Shown here: piece by piece, positions 24,818 to 34,349 of the stretch
Position numbering within the stretch: position 1 is the first letter of the stretch
Layout of the letters: each line of letters starts with the position of its first letter
The notes under the pieces: generated by a model
Told to the model about the DNA's origin: nothing
What the model saw: the letters and a program-made list of their open reading frames with translations, nothing else
Databases searched by the model: none
Position numbers and translations under genes: made by a program
Source of the DNA: Flexibacter flexilis DSM 6793
GTDB lineage: Bacteria; Bacteroidota; Bacteroidia; Cytophagales; Flexibacteraceae
DNA: 64,000 bases
Assembly (NCBI RefSeq): GCF_900112255.1
Contig: NZ_FOLE01000009.1
Location: 124,001-188,000 of the forward strand
Direction of reading: 5' to 3'

Positions 24818-27205
24818 TTAGAATTTGAAATTGTAAGTAACAGAAGGAATAAAGCTGCCAAAAATAGAAAGACGATGTGCTTCCGTAATGTATGGTGATG
24901 CGTCTTTGTCGTTGTTTATCTTCTGTTGCAAGCTGATAGAGAATGGGTTACGGCGTGCGTAGGCGTTATAGACTGAGAACACCAATTCTCCTTGATACTT
25001 TTTGCTAATGTTTGCCTTGCGCGTCGCGCCCAAGTCCAAACGGTGATAAGCAGGGATACGGTCTCCGTTGCGGCTGTCGTTGGAATTATGCGCTACAATC
25101 AGGCCATCAAATTCGTAACGAGAATTAGGGAACGTAACTGGCGTGCCTGTCGCATAAGTGAAAGTAGCAGAAAGCGACCATTTGTCGTTGAGTTCGTACA
25201 TTCCGACTACTACCACGTTGTGAGGGCGGTCAAACTTGGACACATACCATTCGTTGTTGTTGATGCCGTTTACTTGGCGTTCGGTGCGCGAAAGTGTGTA
25301 GCTAATCCAGCCTGTGAGTTTGCCCGTATTTTTCTTTACATAAAGCTCCAAACCGTAAGCACGACCTTTGCCCGAAAGTAACTGACTTTCAAGGTTTCTG
25401 TTCAATAAAAGCTCTGCGCCGTTGATATAGTCTATTTGGTTTTGCATGGTTTTGTAATAGATTTCGGCGGAAGTTTCGTAGTCGTCATCTTCACCCAAAT
25501 TCTTGAAAAGCCCTAAAGCCACTTGGTCGGCGATTTGCGGTTTGAGGTTGTTGGTGCTTGGTGTCCAAACGTCAATTGGCGTAGCGGCGGTGCTGTTAGA
25601 AATCAAGTGAATGTATTGCGTGGTGCGGTTGTAGCTGGCTTTCAGGGAAGTACGTTCGTCCAACGAGTAGTTTACCGAGAAGCGAGGCTCAAAGTTGTTG
25701 TAAAATTTCACGGATTGATACTTGTCCATATAGTCCAGATTTTTCTGGTCTATTGCTTTTTCGTCGCCTTCTTTTACCGTTTTGTAAGTATATAAAGTGT
25801 CTTTGTTGCCACGATAATCGAACATAGAGAAACGCATGCCGTAGTGGAACGATAGGCGAGGAGAGGCTTTATACTCGTCGCTGCCATAGATGGCGTATTC
25901 AAGTGCCTGTTGGTTTGGCAGTTGTTGAGAATTGAAAATACTTTCGCCGCCGCCCGTTACTTTGCCAGGTTTGAAGGTGTAGCGAATGGCACTTGCACCA
26001 AAGTTAAAGGTGTTGTCTGGTGTAATGTAATAGTTGAAATCCGCTTTCGCGCTGTGATTCACGATATTCGAAACCCACTTGAATTTTTGTGTTCCAGACG
26101 GAACGCCCAGCGAATAATCGTAGTTGCTGTAATAGGTAGTGAAGTTGGCGAAAAGTTTTTGGTTAAAAATGTGATTCCAACGCAGTGTTCCTGTGGCATT
26201 TCCCCAATTAAATTGAAATTCGCTCCCAAAACGCATTACATCGCGACCCGCGTAGCCCGACATGAAAACCGTGTTTTTGTCGTCTATCTTGTAGTTGATT
26301 TTTCCGCTCAGGTCATAGAAAAACAAACGACTTTTGGCTAAATCTTTTTTCAAAAATGGTTTGGCCAATACGTCGATGTACGAACGTCGCGCCGCTACCA
26401 CATACGAAATTTTGTCTTTTTTGATAGGGCCTTCCACCGACAAACGCGTCATAATCGTACCGATACCGCCCGAAACTTGTGTCTTTTTGGTGTTGCCTTC
26501 TTTCATACGAATATCCAGCAACGAAGCCAAGCGGCCACCGTAAGCGGCAGGGATTCCGCCTTTGTAAAGTTTGAGGTCTTTTACGGCATCAGGGTTAAAC
26601 ACCGAGAAAAAGCCCATCAAGTGCGAGGCATTATAAACGGGGGCTTCGTCCAACAAAATAAGGTTGTGGTCCACGCTACCGCCGCGCACGTTGAAACCCG
26701 TCGCGCCTTCACCGACACTCGTAACCCCTGGTAGCAATTGCACGGCACGAATCACATCTACTTCCCCAAATACCGCAGGGATTTGCTTGATGGTTTTCAT
26801 CTCCATTTTGTTTACGCTCATTTGCGTACTGGTTACGTTTTCTTGGCGTTCTTTGCGCTCCGCCGAAACGACCACTTCTTGCATTTGGGTAGATTCTGCA
26901 CCAAGCTCTATGCTTTTGGTGAGGTTGGCGTTAAGTGTAACTTGTTCTGTTTTAGAAGAATAGCCCACATACGAGTACGTGATGTTGTATGTGCCTTTGG
27001 GAAGTGTGATGGAATAAAAGCCGTACACGTTGGTCGTAGTGCCGCCTTTGAGTTCTTTCACATAAATACTTGCGCCAACCATGGATTCGCCGTTGGAAGC
27101 GTCCTTCATGTAGCCACTGAGCGTAACTTTTTCTTGGGCTTGAGAAGGGATAATAAAAAACAATGTCAGGCATAAACCCAACAACCAGCAAACAGGGTTT
27201 TTCAT
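24818..27205 (-). CDS. TonB-dependent receptor with carboxypeptidase-like N-domain
   Basis: 795 residues from the ATG at 27205 (M-K-N-P-V-C-W); a longer frame to 27301 adds 32 residues before a good signal peptide ending P-S-Q-A-Q, so it is rejected. Order: signal peptide; CarboxypepD_reg-like domain (L-S-G-Y-M-K-D-A-S-N-G-E-S, about 30-110); plug (G-F-N-V-R-G-G-S-V-D-H-N-L-I-L-L-D near 190); 22-strand-type barrel ending in F-K-F. The outer membrane receptor should import a ligand using TonB energy. It is first gene of an operon with DUF4249. A possible minus-strand -7 box is at 27391. Confidence 0.93.
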   Translation of the reverse strand: MKNPVCWLLGLCLTLFFIIPSQAQEKVTLSGYMKDASNGESMVGASIYVKELKGGTTTNVYGFYSITLPKGTYNITYSYVGYSSKTEQVTLNANLTKSIELGAESTQMQEVVVSAERKERQENVTSTQMSVNKMEMKTIKQIPAVFGEVDVIRAVQLLPGVTSVGEGATGFNVRGGSVDHNLILLDEAPVYNASHLMGFFSVFNPDAVKDLKLYKGGIPAAYGGRLASLLDIRMKEGNTKKTQVSGGIGTIMTRLSVEGPIKKDKISYVVAARRSYIDVLAKPFLKKDLAKSRLFFYDLSGKINYKIDDKNTVFMSGYAGRDVMRFGSEFQFNWGNATGTLRWNHIFNQKLFANFTTYYSNYDYSLGVPSGTQKFKWVSNIVNHSAKADFNYYITPDNTFNFGASAIRYTFKPGKVTGGGESIFNSQQLPNQQALEYAIYGSDEYKASPRLSFHYGMRFSMFDYRGNKDTLYTYKTVKEGDEKAIDQKNLDYMDKYQSVKFYNNFEPRFSVNYSLDERTSLKASYNRTTQYIHLISNSTAATPIDVWTPSTNNLKPQIADQVALGLFKNLGEDDDYETSAEIYYKTMQNQIDYINGAELLLNRNLESQLLSGKGRAYGLELYVKKNTGKLTGWISYTLSRTERQVNGINNNEWYVSKFDRPHNVVVVGMYELNDKWSLSATFTYATGTPVTFPNSRYEFDGLIVAHNSNDSRNGDRIPAYHRLDLGATRKANISKKYQGELVFSVYNAYARRNPFSISLQQKINNDKDASPYITEAHRLSIFGSFIPSVTYNFKF

Positions 27206-27390
27206 TTTAAGTGAATGAATTAGTAAAAGAGAATTTAGTAAACTATATAATTGTATTAAATAAGTACGATTTTTTATGAAATCGGCAACAAATAAATCCA
27301 AAGACTACATTTAGCACAAATTATTACAGATGAATCCTATAATTTTACATCTGAATGGACAAATTAAAAGGTTCTACGGTTCGGGCGCGA

Positions 27391-27398
27391 CAAAATTA
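27391..27398 (-). promoter_or_regulatory. Possible -7 box TAATTTTG (minus strand)
   Basis: CAAAATTA on the plus strand, about 186 bases before the TonB receptor ATG. The distance implies a long leader, so this is tentative. Confidence 0.3.
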
Positions 27399-27472
27399 GA
27401 ATCTATAAATGACCATTTTCTTAACTTAAGATAAAATATTAAATATTATAGAATAAAAACGCTAAATAAATA

Positions 27473-28909
27473 ATGCAACCGTCTAACCGCTTACCCTATT
27501 GGTATTATGTTTGGCCAAGTGCCGTGTACGCGCTGCTTACTTTGCTTTGTGCCGACAACAGTTTCTTTTGGGATAATATCATGCAAGCTTCCAAAGCTGG
27601 CCAATGGTACTATAATACGAATCTGAGTACCCTAATATTGCCTACGGAATTAGATGCAGGGCATCCGCCGCTATTTGGTTTGTATTTGGCTGCTGTCTGG
27701 AAACTCATGGGGCAAAGTTTGGCGGTCAGTCATTGGGCGATTTTTCCGCTTTTGTTGGGGATTGGTTGGCAAGCTACGCGCTTAGCTGCTTTGGTGAGTC
27801 CCGACCGCAAATGGGTTGTGCTTATCACTGCTTTTTTGTTGGCTGATACTGCTTTGTTGGCGCAGGCTTCGCAAGTTTCGCCAGACCTCGCCCTTACGTT
27901 TTTTGCGCTTTGGGCGGTGGCCAATATTCTGACGCACTCGCGCCGCGAATGGTTGGCTATTTCTTTGCTGGGCTTGGTGATGGTGAGTACGCGCGGGATT
28001 TTGTTGGGTTTTGGAATTGGTTTGGCTGAGCTTATTATCTTGGTTTTTATAGAAAAAGCACCGAACACCCAGACGCTTCTCAAACGATTGGGGGCGTATA
28101 TTCCCGCTATTTTGTTGGTGCTGGCGTGGCTGTGGTGGCACTATCACCAAACGGGTTGGGTGGGTTATAATCCAGCTTCGCAATGGAGTGCCAATTATGA
28201 ACGCGTAGGTGTGGCGGGTTTTTTCCGTAACATTATCATTATGAAAGCGCGTTTGTTGGAGCTTGGCCGTGTGGCTACTTGGTTGGTGATGACTTTGGCG
28301 GCGGTAGTCTGGTGGCGCAAACGCGTACTTTTGCCGCTTATTTCCCTGAAAATATTTGCTTTTTTGGTCGGAATAATGGTAGTGCTGGCTATTTTTATGC
28401 TGCCTTACGCCAACCCGATTGGTCACCGTTATTTGATTTTGCCTGCGCTGATGGCCAGTTTGTTGGCCATGCAATTACTTCTGTTTTTGTGGGAAGATGG
28501 CACGCAACGCCGCTGGATTTATCGCGGGGCGTTGTTGGTTTTGTTGTCGGGGCATTTGTGGATTTATCCTGCGGGTGTGGCCATGGGTTGGGACTCAACG
28601 CTGGCGCATATCCCGTATTTTGGCTACCGCAAACAAGCTGTTGCGCACCTGAAAGCCTACCAAATTCCTGCGGGAACGGTGGGTTCGGATTTCCCGAATT
28701 TGGCCAGTTTCTGGGACACCGATTTGATGCAAGAGCCTTATTTTTTCAAAGAAAAAAACTTGAAAAAAGATGATTTCGTGCTGGAATCCAATATTATGAA
28801 TGGATTTTCGGACGAAGAGTTGGCAGACTTGCGCCAACACTGGCAAGTGCGCCGAGAGTGGGGTGGCTGGCCTGTGTATATGCGTTTGTACGAACGCAAA
28901 CCGCACTAA
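27473..28909 (+). CDS. GT39/ArnT-like membrane glycosyltransferase
   Basis: 478 residues, with about ten hydrophobic membrane helices. The first extramembrane loop contains W-D-N-I-M-Q-A-S-K-A and, further on, E-L-D-A-G-H-P-P-L-F-G, matching the first-loop acidic motif and the H-P-P segment of the GT-C fold (PMT/ArnT, glycosyltransferase family 39). These enzymes move sugars from polyprenyl phosphate donors to lipids or proteins on the periplasmic side. Acceptor unknown. The stop codon overlaps the stop of the convergent universal stress gene by 4 bases, and no terminator hairpin is visible there. Confidence 0.82.
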   Translation: MQPSNRLPYWYYVWPSAVYALLTLLCADNSFFWDNIMQASKAGQWYYNTNLSTLILPTELDAGHPPLFGLYLAAVWKLMGQSLAVSHWAIFPLLLGIGWQATRLAALVSPDRKWVVLITAFLLADTALLAQASQVSPDLALTFFALWAVANILTHSRREWLAISLLGLVMVSTRGILLGFGIGLAELIILVFIEKAPNTQTLLKRLGAYIPAILLVLAWLWWHYHQTGWVGYNPASQWSANYERVGVAGFFRNIIIMKARLLELGRVATWLVMTLAAVVWWRKRVLLPLISLKIFAFLVGIMVVLAIFMLPYANPIGHRYLILPALMASLLAMQLLLFLWEDGTQRRWIYRGALLVLLSGHLWIYPAGVAMGWDSTLAHIPYFGYRKQAVAHLKAYQIPAGTVGSDFPNLASFWDTDLMQEPYFFKEKNLKKDDFVLESNIMNGFSDEELADLRQHWQVRREWGGWPVYMRLYERKPH

Positions 28910-29745
28910 TGCACGTGCTTATTTTCTTTGATTAACAGCAAGTTAGTAGGCAAATCGGACAGTAAATAATGTAGTTCGCGGTGAATCCATCTGTCCACCA
29001 ACGGCCAATGTGTTTGCGGCGCACTGAGTACAAGCAAATCGGCTTGTTGTTTTTGGGCAATGTATTTGAGGGCATGGCCTTCGCGGGCAGACGTAATGCT
29101 GATATTGAGGTTTAATTTTTTGGTTTTAATCCCCGAAAAAATCTCTTCGATGGCCTCTGTTTCGGCTACAACGGTGCGCTCCGAAGGCGGCGCGGGCACA
29201 CTCGAAAACGACCAAAGCGGTTCTACTTCTCGGATAATCTGCAATTGTTGGGCTTTTTCTTTTCTGGCCAAACGCGCCGCGTGATACAGCGTAAGTGGCC
29301 GCACGGGTTCGGGTCTGGCACTGACGATAATTTGCTGAAAACGACGTACTTTGCGGCTCGGTTCTGTGAAAATAAGCACCGAACAAGGCGCGTGCATCGT
29401 GATGTAACGCGCCACCGAACCTAAATAAAAATTCAATAAATTTTCTTTGCGCAAAGCACCAGCCACCAACAAATCTACTTGTTCGTGGCGGCAAATTTCC
29501 ACGATTTTCTGGGCAGGAAGGCCTTTTCCCCAGCAGATGTGTACTTTGTCGTGTGGGATTTTATAATCGTCGATGAGCGCGTCTAATTGCACCAGTTTGT
29601 TTTCTTGTTTTTCGCCAATGTGAATGAGTATTAACTCCGCGTCGTAAAGCTCGCGTAGGTGCGCCGCCTCAAACAAAACGGCCTCGCGGCGTGGCGAAAA
29701 AGCAATGGCAACGGCTATGCGCCTGAATGGTACTTGATGCAACAT
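28906..29745 (-). CDS. Tandem universal stress protein (UspA family)
   Basis: 279 residues with two UspA-type halves. The first half starts R-R-I-A-V-A-I-A-F-S-P and ends with D-L-L-V-A-G-A-L then N-F-Y-L-G-S-V-A-R-Y-I-T-M-H-A-P-C-S-V-L-I-F, close to the G-x2-G-x9-G-S nucleotide loop but with G-A-L-R. The second half is less conserved (A-D-L-L-V-L-S-A-P) and lacks the G-S loop, so it probably does not bind ATP. It is cytoplasmic. The start at 29745 gives a short N-terminus before strand 1. It is divergent from the AbiH-like gene and overlaps the end of the GT39-like gene by 4 bases. Confidence 0.88.
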   Translation of the reverse strand: MLHQVPFRRIAVAIAFSPRREAVLFEAAHLRELYDAELILIHIGEKQENKLVQLDALIDDYKIPHDKVHICWGKGLPAQKIVEICRHEQVDLLVAGALRKENLLNFYLGSVARYITMHAPCSVLIFTEPSRKVRRFQQIIVSARPEPVRPLTLYHAARLARKEKAQQLQIIREVEPLWSFSSVPAPPSERTVVAETEAIEEIFSGIKTKKLNLNISITSAREGHALKYIAQKQQADLLVLSAPQTHWPLVDRWIHRELHYLLSDLPTNLLLIKENKHVH

Positions 29746-29807
29746 GATTTTTTACTTAATAACAAAACTTTCCGACAAGATAAAAAAAACTATCAAACCT
29801 TGCGGGG

Positions 29808-29837
29808 TTTGGGATTGAAAAGCAATGATTATATTTG
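29808..29837 (+). promoter_or_regulatory. Promoter of the AbiH-like gene (TTTG-N18-TATATTTG)
   Basis: TTTG at 29808-29811, an 18-base spacer and TATATTTG at 29830-29837 fit the Bacteroidota -33/-7 promoter well, 43 bases before ATG 29881. Confidence 0.65.
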
Positions 29838-29880
29838 TGCTATATATAATTTAAACTTTAAAAATAACACGCTATACAAG

Positions 29881-31152
29881 ATGCCTAAAATACTGATAAC
29901 TGGTAATGGTTTTGATTTAAACCTAAACTTACCAACCGCCTACCAAGACTTTATTCGGATTACAAGTTTTGTGCAAGCAACAAATGTGAAAAAGTGGAAA
30001 TTTGATGATGTATATAAAAATGTTGGAGATTGGAAGTATAATAAACTTAAAGAAAATATTGATAAGGATTTCTCTTTTGATAAGAATAATATTGAAGCAT
30101 TGAAAGAGAAAATAATTGGAAATGTATGGTTTGATTTCTTTGAAACTGAATTAGAAATAGAAACATGGATAGACTTTGAAACAAAAATTAATTATGTATT
30201 GAATATAATTGTAGATTCTACTACTTTGATAAATAGAATATTATTTTTAACAAATCAAGAAACTAACCCAAAATACCCAAAAGGGCAAATAATATCTTCG
30301 CTATTAAATGGTAATGTAGAGTATTACAAAATACTAACTACTTTTCAATTGATTACAATCAATGATTATGCAAAGACAGAGGAAATAAATGAAGAATATT
30401 TAATTCAAAAATATGATTCATTTTTAGGCTTTAATCATGAAAAAATAACAAACTTTCTTCACGAACAATTAAATGAATTTATTGAAATATTTTGTATGTA
30501 TTTCAGAATATTTGTGTATCCGTTGTATGACTATGTAAAACAACATGTTAATAATGACTGGTTTAAGGAAATAGATTATCATTTTACATTTAACTATACA
30601 CCATCTTTTGAGAAGCTATATAATAGTTCTAAAAAGACAAAAACGTTCTTTTTACATGGAAAAATAGAAAGTGATAAAAATAATATTGTGCTTGGCGTAA
30701 ATGAAATGCCAGAAAGCGTTATAAATCGTAAATTTTATTTTCCTTTTACCAAATATTATCAAAAATTAAATAAAGATACTGATTATCAATTTTTGAATAC
30801 CTTAAAGTATCGTGATACAATGAATATTGAGCTTTATATTTGGGGACATTCTTTAGATATTTCTGATGCTGATTACATCAATGAAATATTTGATTTTATT
30901 GATAAAAAGAAAAAGGATATACAGACTGTTAGAAAAATAGTAGTAATTTACCATAATAAAGATTCTAAATCAAATTTATTGCTCAATTTGTTGCATATTC
31001 GAGGTAAAAATGATATAGAAAGTAAAATGAAAGATGAGAAGCTACTTTTTATTGAATCTACTTCATCTGAATTAAAAACGCTACTTAATAAGGAATTAGA
31101 ACCAGATTATAATTCTTCTTATAGGCCAGTAGCTCCTTCTATTTCTTATTAA
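29881..31152 (+). CDS. abiH: AbiH-like abortive infection protein
   Basis: 423 residues from ATG 29881; upstream in-frame starts lie in or before the promoter and are rejected. The N-terminus I-L-I-T-G-N-G-F-D-L (4-13) with A-Y-Q-D-F is the AbiH family signature. Further family features are F-N-Y-T-P-S-F-E-K-L-Y (237-247), F-L-H-G (H259), V-L-G-V-N-E and W-G-H-S-L-D (H323). AbiH is known as an abortive-infection phage resistance protein; its mechanism is not settled. Base composition is far more AT-rich than neighbours (53 G+C in the first 180 bases, against 31 of 60 in one line of the adjacent stress gene), with long A/T codon runs, which suggests horizontal transfer. It has a clear promoter and no partner gene. 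Confidence 0.85.
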   Translation: MPKILITGNGFDLNLNLPTAYQDFIRITSFVQATNVKKWKFDDVYKNVGDWKYNKLKENIDKDFSFDKNNIEALKEKIIGNVWFDFFETELEIETWIDFETKINYVLNIIVDSTTLINRILFLTNQETNPKYPKGQIISSLLNGNVEYYKILTTFQLITINDYAKTEEINEEYLIQKYDSFLGFNHEKITNFLHEQLNEFIEIFCMYFRIFVYPLYDYVKQHVNNDWFKEIDYHFTFNYTPSFEKLYNSSKKTKTFFLHGKIESDKNNIVLGVNEMPESVINRKFYFPFTKYYQKLNKDTDYQFLNTLKYRDTMNIELYIWGHSLDISDADYINEIFDFIDKKKKDIQTVRKIVVIYHNKDSKSNLLLNLLHIRGKNDIESKMKDEKLLFIESTSSELKTLLNKELEPDYNSSYRPVAPSISY

Positions 31153-31201
31153 AGTATAAAAAGAAGCCTCTATAGCTCACTAAGGAAGTTTTGCTTCACA
31201 T

Positions 31202-33496
31202 CTACTTCACCACCATCACTTTCCCGACAAATTTTTGTTCGCCCGTATCGTCGGAGCTAAACACCAAATAAACGCCGCTTTCGGCTTCTGCACCTGTGTA
31301 ATTTTTCTTGTTCCAAGTGGCTGTGCCGCCTTGCGCGGTGGTCTCGTACATGAGCTTGCCCGACACGTCCGTAATTTTGACGGTGGCGTTATTGACAAGT
31401 CCAGAAATGGCCACATATCCCTCAAAATCAGGCTTTACGGGGTTCGGGAAAATCTTCACGTTTTCGTGCGTTTCGGTGCCTGCCGTAGCGGTAGTTCTGT
31501 ACGAACAAATGCCTTTGTCGGTACTAACAAACAGCTCGCCTGTACTGGCGTTGATGCCCAAAGCCATGATGTTATCCGAAGGCAAAGGACTATTTTCTGT
31601 ATAAAAATGGGCTAATGCTTTTTGGCAATCAGCATCAAAAAGCCAAATGCCGTTGGTGCGTGTGCCTACCCATTTGCGATTGCCGCCGTCTATGGCAATG
31701 GCCGAGACAACGTCTGTTTCCAGCACGGGGCGGCCATCAATAATCGGCAAACGAGCATTCACAGAACCACTTAGCACCGTACTTGGATTGTCGAAGACCA
31801 CCATTCCTTTGCCCGTTCCGACCCACATACTGCCCTCTAAGTCTTTGGTAATGCAATAAACAGAACCATCAGGAAGGCCGCCAATATTAGTGGTGGTCGT
31901 GAGTTGCCGAGAAACGCCAGCGTCATTAAACACAATGATACTGCCGCCTCCACGCGGCGAAACACGCAGCCATTTATCATTGTTATCCGCAATTTCTATA
32001 TCCAGCACAAATTGCTCTTGTGAGGAATTGAAATAAAAAGTTTTCCATTGGTCAGAGCCGTTGGGCTTGGTGTGAATGGCAGGTTTTTGGCTTTGCAAAT
32101 AACTTACCGCCCACAAATTATTATTGTTATCAACTTTTATATCCGAAATACGAAGCGTAGGGTAATTAGGATCATTAAGGATTTCGACAAATTGAGAGCC
32201 TGCCGTTTGGTGGTTAATGAGGCCGTAGGAAGTGTCTTTGAGTGTCAGGATTCCATGACTAAAAGAAGCAAAATATAAAGTGTTGTCTTTGGCCGAATAC
32301 GCAGCACTCACCAAATCTTGCACATAAGGCATATTCGGTGTGCCTTCGGCTGCACCATAACTTTTCCATTCGTTATTTTCAAATACCCCATATCCTGTTG
32401 TTTTGGTAAGTGGCGCATTGATTCCCAAGTCATAGCCGCCATACATAGCTACCATTTTCCCGTTGTAATAATAAAAACGTTGGCAAGCATCTTCGTAAGG
32501 AGAATTGATCGTGTAGTTTTGAATTTCTGCATTGTTATTAGTCAATGTCCTCAGACCTTTCCATCCGTCGGCAATCCAATATTTGCCTGTGGCATCAAGT
32601 AATGCGTCATTAAAGTTCTGATTGCTTGTGGCATAGATTTGAGTGCTGGTATTGTTTGTTAAATCTGCATAATAAACATTGTTATATTCGGCCAATACCA
32701 ACCCAGTGCCATTGTTTGCCAGTTTCATACTTCGGATATTGTAGTTCATGTACAAACCCGTGTTGCTCCATCTATTGCCGCTGCCCGTAAGCAAATTGTT
32801 ATTTTGGCTCAAATACAATTTGTTATTGGCGGTAATGATATTACTAACATTACTTACGCTTGAAGAAACACTCCACAACGTAGTATTGAGGATATTTTTG
32901 GAAAGGCTGATGTATTTGAGACCTTCGGAGGTGAGGCAGTAAAGTGTGTCGCGCAATAGAGCCGAATTACTCACGGCAATCTGACTTGTGCCACTATTGC
33001 CGAGCATCGTATTACTTTCTTTGATTTCTTTCTTAGCGATATTGAGTACCACCAAGCCAAAAGCAGTGGACAAATACGCATAATCGCCTTGAATCGTAAT
33101 GTTATTAATTTGCTTTGACCCAATAATGCTGGCCCTGCGAATGTCGGAAAGGATTGTTATTGTTCCATCGTCAGCAATAAAATCCAGAAGACCATCAGCA
33201 TAACCCACTACCAAAAGTTTGTGTGCGGGACTGTAACGTAAGGCCGTGATATTTAGCCCCGACAAACCGTCCATTTTGGTAAAAGAGGTTAGTTCAGTGC
33301 TTTTTTTGTCGAAATAAAATAAGCTGTTGGCGGTGGTAGTGTAAATGCGCGAAGGCGTTTCTTCTAATGTGAGTGCTTGATTATAAGCAAAATGCATTCG
33401 CCAAGTACCAACAGGAATATCTTTGTAAGGTTGGCTAAAAGCATTGTTCCAACCCAATATCAAAATCAGTAAAATAAGTATGCTATATTTTTTCAT
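31202..33496 (-). CDS. porZ: PorZ-like T9SS beta-propeller protein
   Basis: 764 residues from the ATG at 33496 (M-K-K-Y-S-I-L); the frame extends 6 codons upstream to 33514, but the signal peptide begins at 33496. The mature start P-V-G-T-W-R-M-H-F-A-Y-N and the following L-F-Y-F-D, M-D-G-L-S-G-L-N-I-T and K-Q-I-N-N-I-T-I are typical of PorZ, whose two beta-propellers belong to the type IX secretion attachment complex and help deliver A-LPS for cargo anchoring. The C-terminal 85 residues are a T9SS-type sorting domain (V-K-I-F-P-N-P-V). The presence of PorZ fits the sorting domain on the BspA-like protein. It stands alone. Confidence 0.88.
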   Translation of the reverse strand: MKKYSILILLILILGWNNAFSQPYKDIPVGTWRMHFAYNQALTLEETPSRIYTTTANSLFYFDKKSTELTSFTKMDGLSGLNITALRYSPAHKLLVVGYADGLLDFIADDGTITILSDIRRASIIGSKQINNITIQGDYAYLSTAFGLVVLNIAKKEIKESNTMLGNSGTSQIAVSNSALLRDTLYCLTSEGLKYISLSKNILNTTLWSVSSSVSNVSNIITANNKLYLSQNNNLLTGSGNRWSNTGLYMNYNIRSMKLANNGTGLVLAEYNNVYYADLTNNTSTQIYATSNQNFNDALLDATGKYWIADGWKGLRTLTNNNAEIQNYTINSPYEDACQRFYYYNGKMVAMYGGYDLGINAPLTKTTGYGVFENNEWKSYGAAEGTPNMPYVQDLVSAAYSAKDNTLYFASFSHGILTLKDTSYGLINHQTAGSQFVEILNDPNYPTLRISDIKVDNNNNLWAVSYLQSQKPAIHTKPNGSDQWKTFYFNSSQEQFVLDIEIADNNDKWLRVSPRGGGSIIVFNDAGVSRQLTTTTNIGGLPDGSVYCITKDLEGSMWVGTGKGMVVFDNPSTVLSGSVNARLPIIDGRPVLETDVVSAIAIDGGNRKWVGTRTNGIWLFDADCQKALAHFYTENSPLPSDNIMALGINASTGELFVSTDKGICSYRTTATAGTETHENVKIFPNPVKPDFEGYVAISGLVNNATVKITDVSGKLMYETTAQGGTATWNKKNYTGAEAESGVYLVFSSDDTGEQKFVGKVMVVK

Positions 33497-33718
33497 AAAA
33501 TAAATGCTGACCATTAGCCCAACGAAAGTGGCTATAATTTATTGCCAAAGCAACTCCTACGGGCAGATTGGCATTTTCGTATAATTTAGGTTATTGGGCA
33601 ATAGCAAGAATGTTTTTCCTGAAAAGCAATAAAAATAAAGTAAACGCTTGATATTCTGCAATATATTCAGGACTTTAGCGTTACAAAGTCATATTTTTAT
33701 CTAAAACAATTTTCAGGC

Positions 33719-34174
33719 ATGAAAAAAAGCATTTTATCTCTTTTGGTCGTGGGATTTTTTGTTGCTGCGGCTCTTAGTTCTTGCGAAACACAAGGTTGCT
33801 TAGATGGCGCCCCAACTCCTAAAAAAGAAGTTTGTATCAATTCATCTTCTTCAAGTAGCGATACAGCCAGCAATAGCAGTCGTGTGTTAGACGAAGGAAC
33901 ATTAACAGATGTTTCTGAAATTAAAACCGACGAAGATGCAGCACTTGCCTTTGCTTTTATCGAAGAAAATCAGTGTGTTGTGCTTACTGACAAAGCCAAT
34001 GGCGACATTGATTATACGTTTTATGAGGTGCAACAAACAGGTACTTTCCATGCAAAATGTGTTTTTAAGCAAGCCAAACCAGATTTGCAAATGGCGCAAA
34101 ACGTCATTAGTACGATACGCCAAAGAGGTTCGATAAAGATTACGCGTCTCAATGGCGTTTATATCGTGCAATAA
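33719..34174 (+). CDS. Small lipoprotein of unknown function
   Basis: 151 residues. The signal peptide M-K-K-S-I-L-S-L-L-V-V... with L-S-S-C resembles those of the WKNG lipoproteins, but the mature part has no WKNG repeat. After the lipid cysteine come a second cysteine (T-Q-G-C), a low-complexity serine linker (about 41-55) and a small C-terminal domain with two more cysteines (N-Q-C-V-V-L and H-A-K-C-V-F) that could form a disulfide. I do not recognise the family. It is flanked by its own terminator and is probably monocistronic. Confidence 0.75.
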   Translation: MKKSILSLLVVGFFVAAALSSCETQGCLDGAPTPKKEVCINSSSSSSDTASNSSRVLDEGTLTDVSEIKTDEDAALAFAFIEENQCVVLTDKANGDIDYTFYEVQQTGTFHAKCVFKQAKPDLQMAQNVISTIRQRGSIKITRLNGVYIVQ

Positions 34175-34197
34175 GCTATGAGATAAAAATATATACG

Positions 34198-34225
34198 AAA
34201 GAGAGGTCTAATCGCCTCTCTTTTT
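34198..34225 (+). terminator. Terminator after the small lipoprotein gene
   Basis: AAAGAGAGG / CCTCTCTTT hairpin with an 8-base loop and T run. Confidence 0.8.
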
Positions 34226-34349
34226 GCATTTTGGGCATAGCCGTACAGTAATTCAAGGACTTGCCCATAATTTTTGGGGCAATTGTGCGCATAATGTGGC
34301 ATCGTTTTTGCATTTTTGCACATCAAACCATCATAAGCTACCCTTTTAT

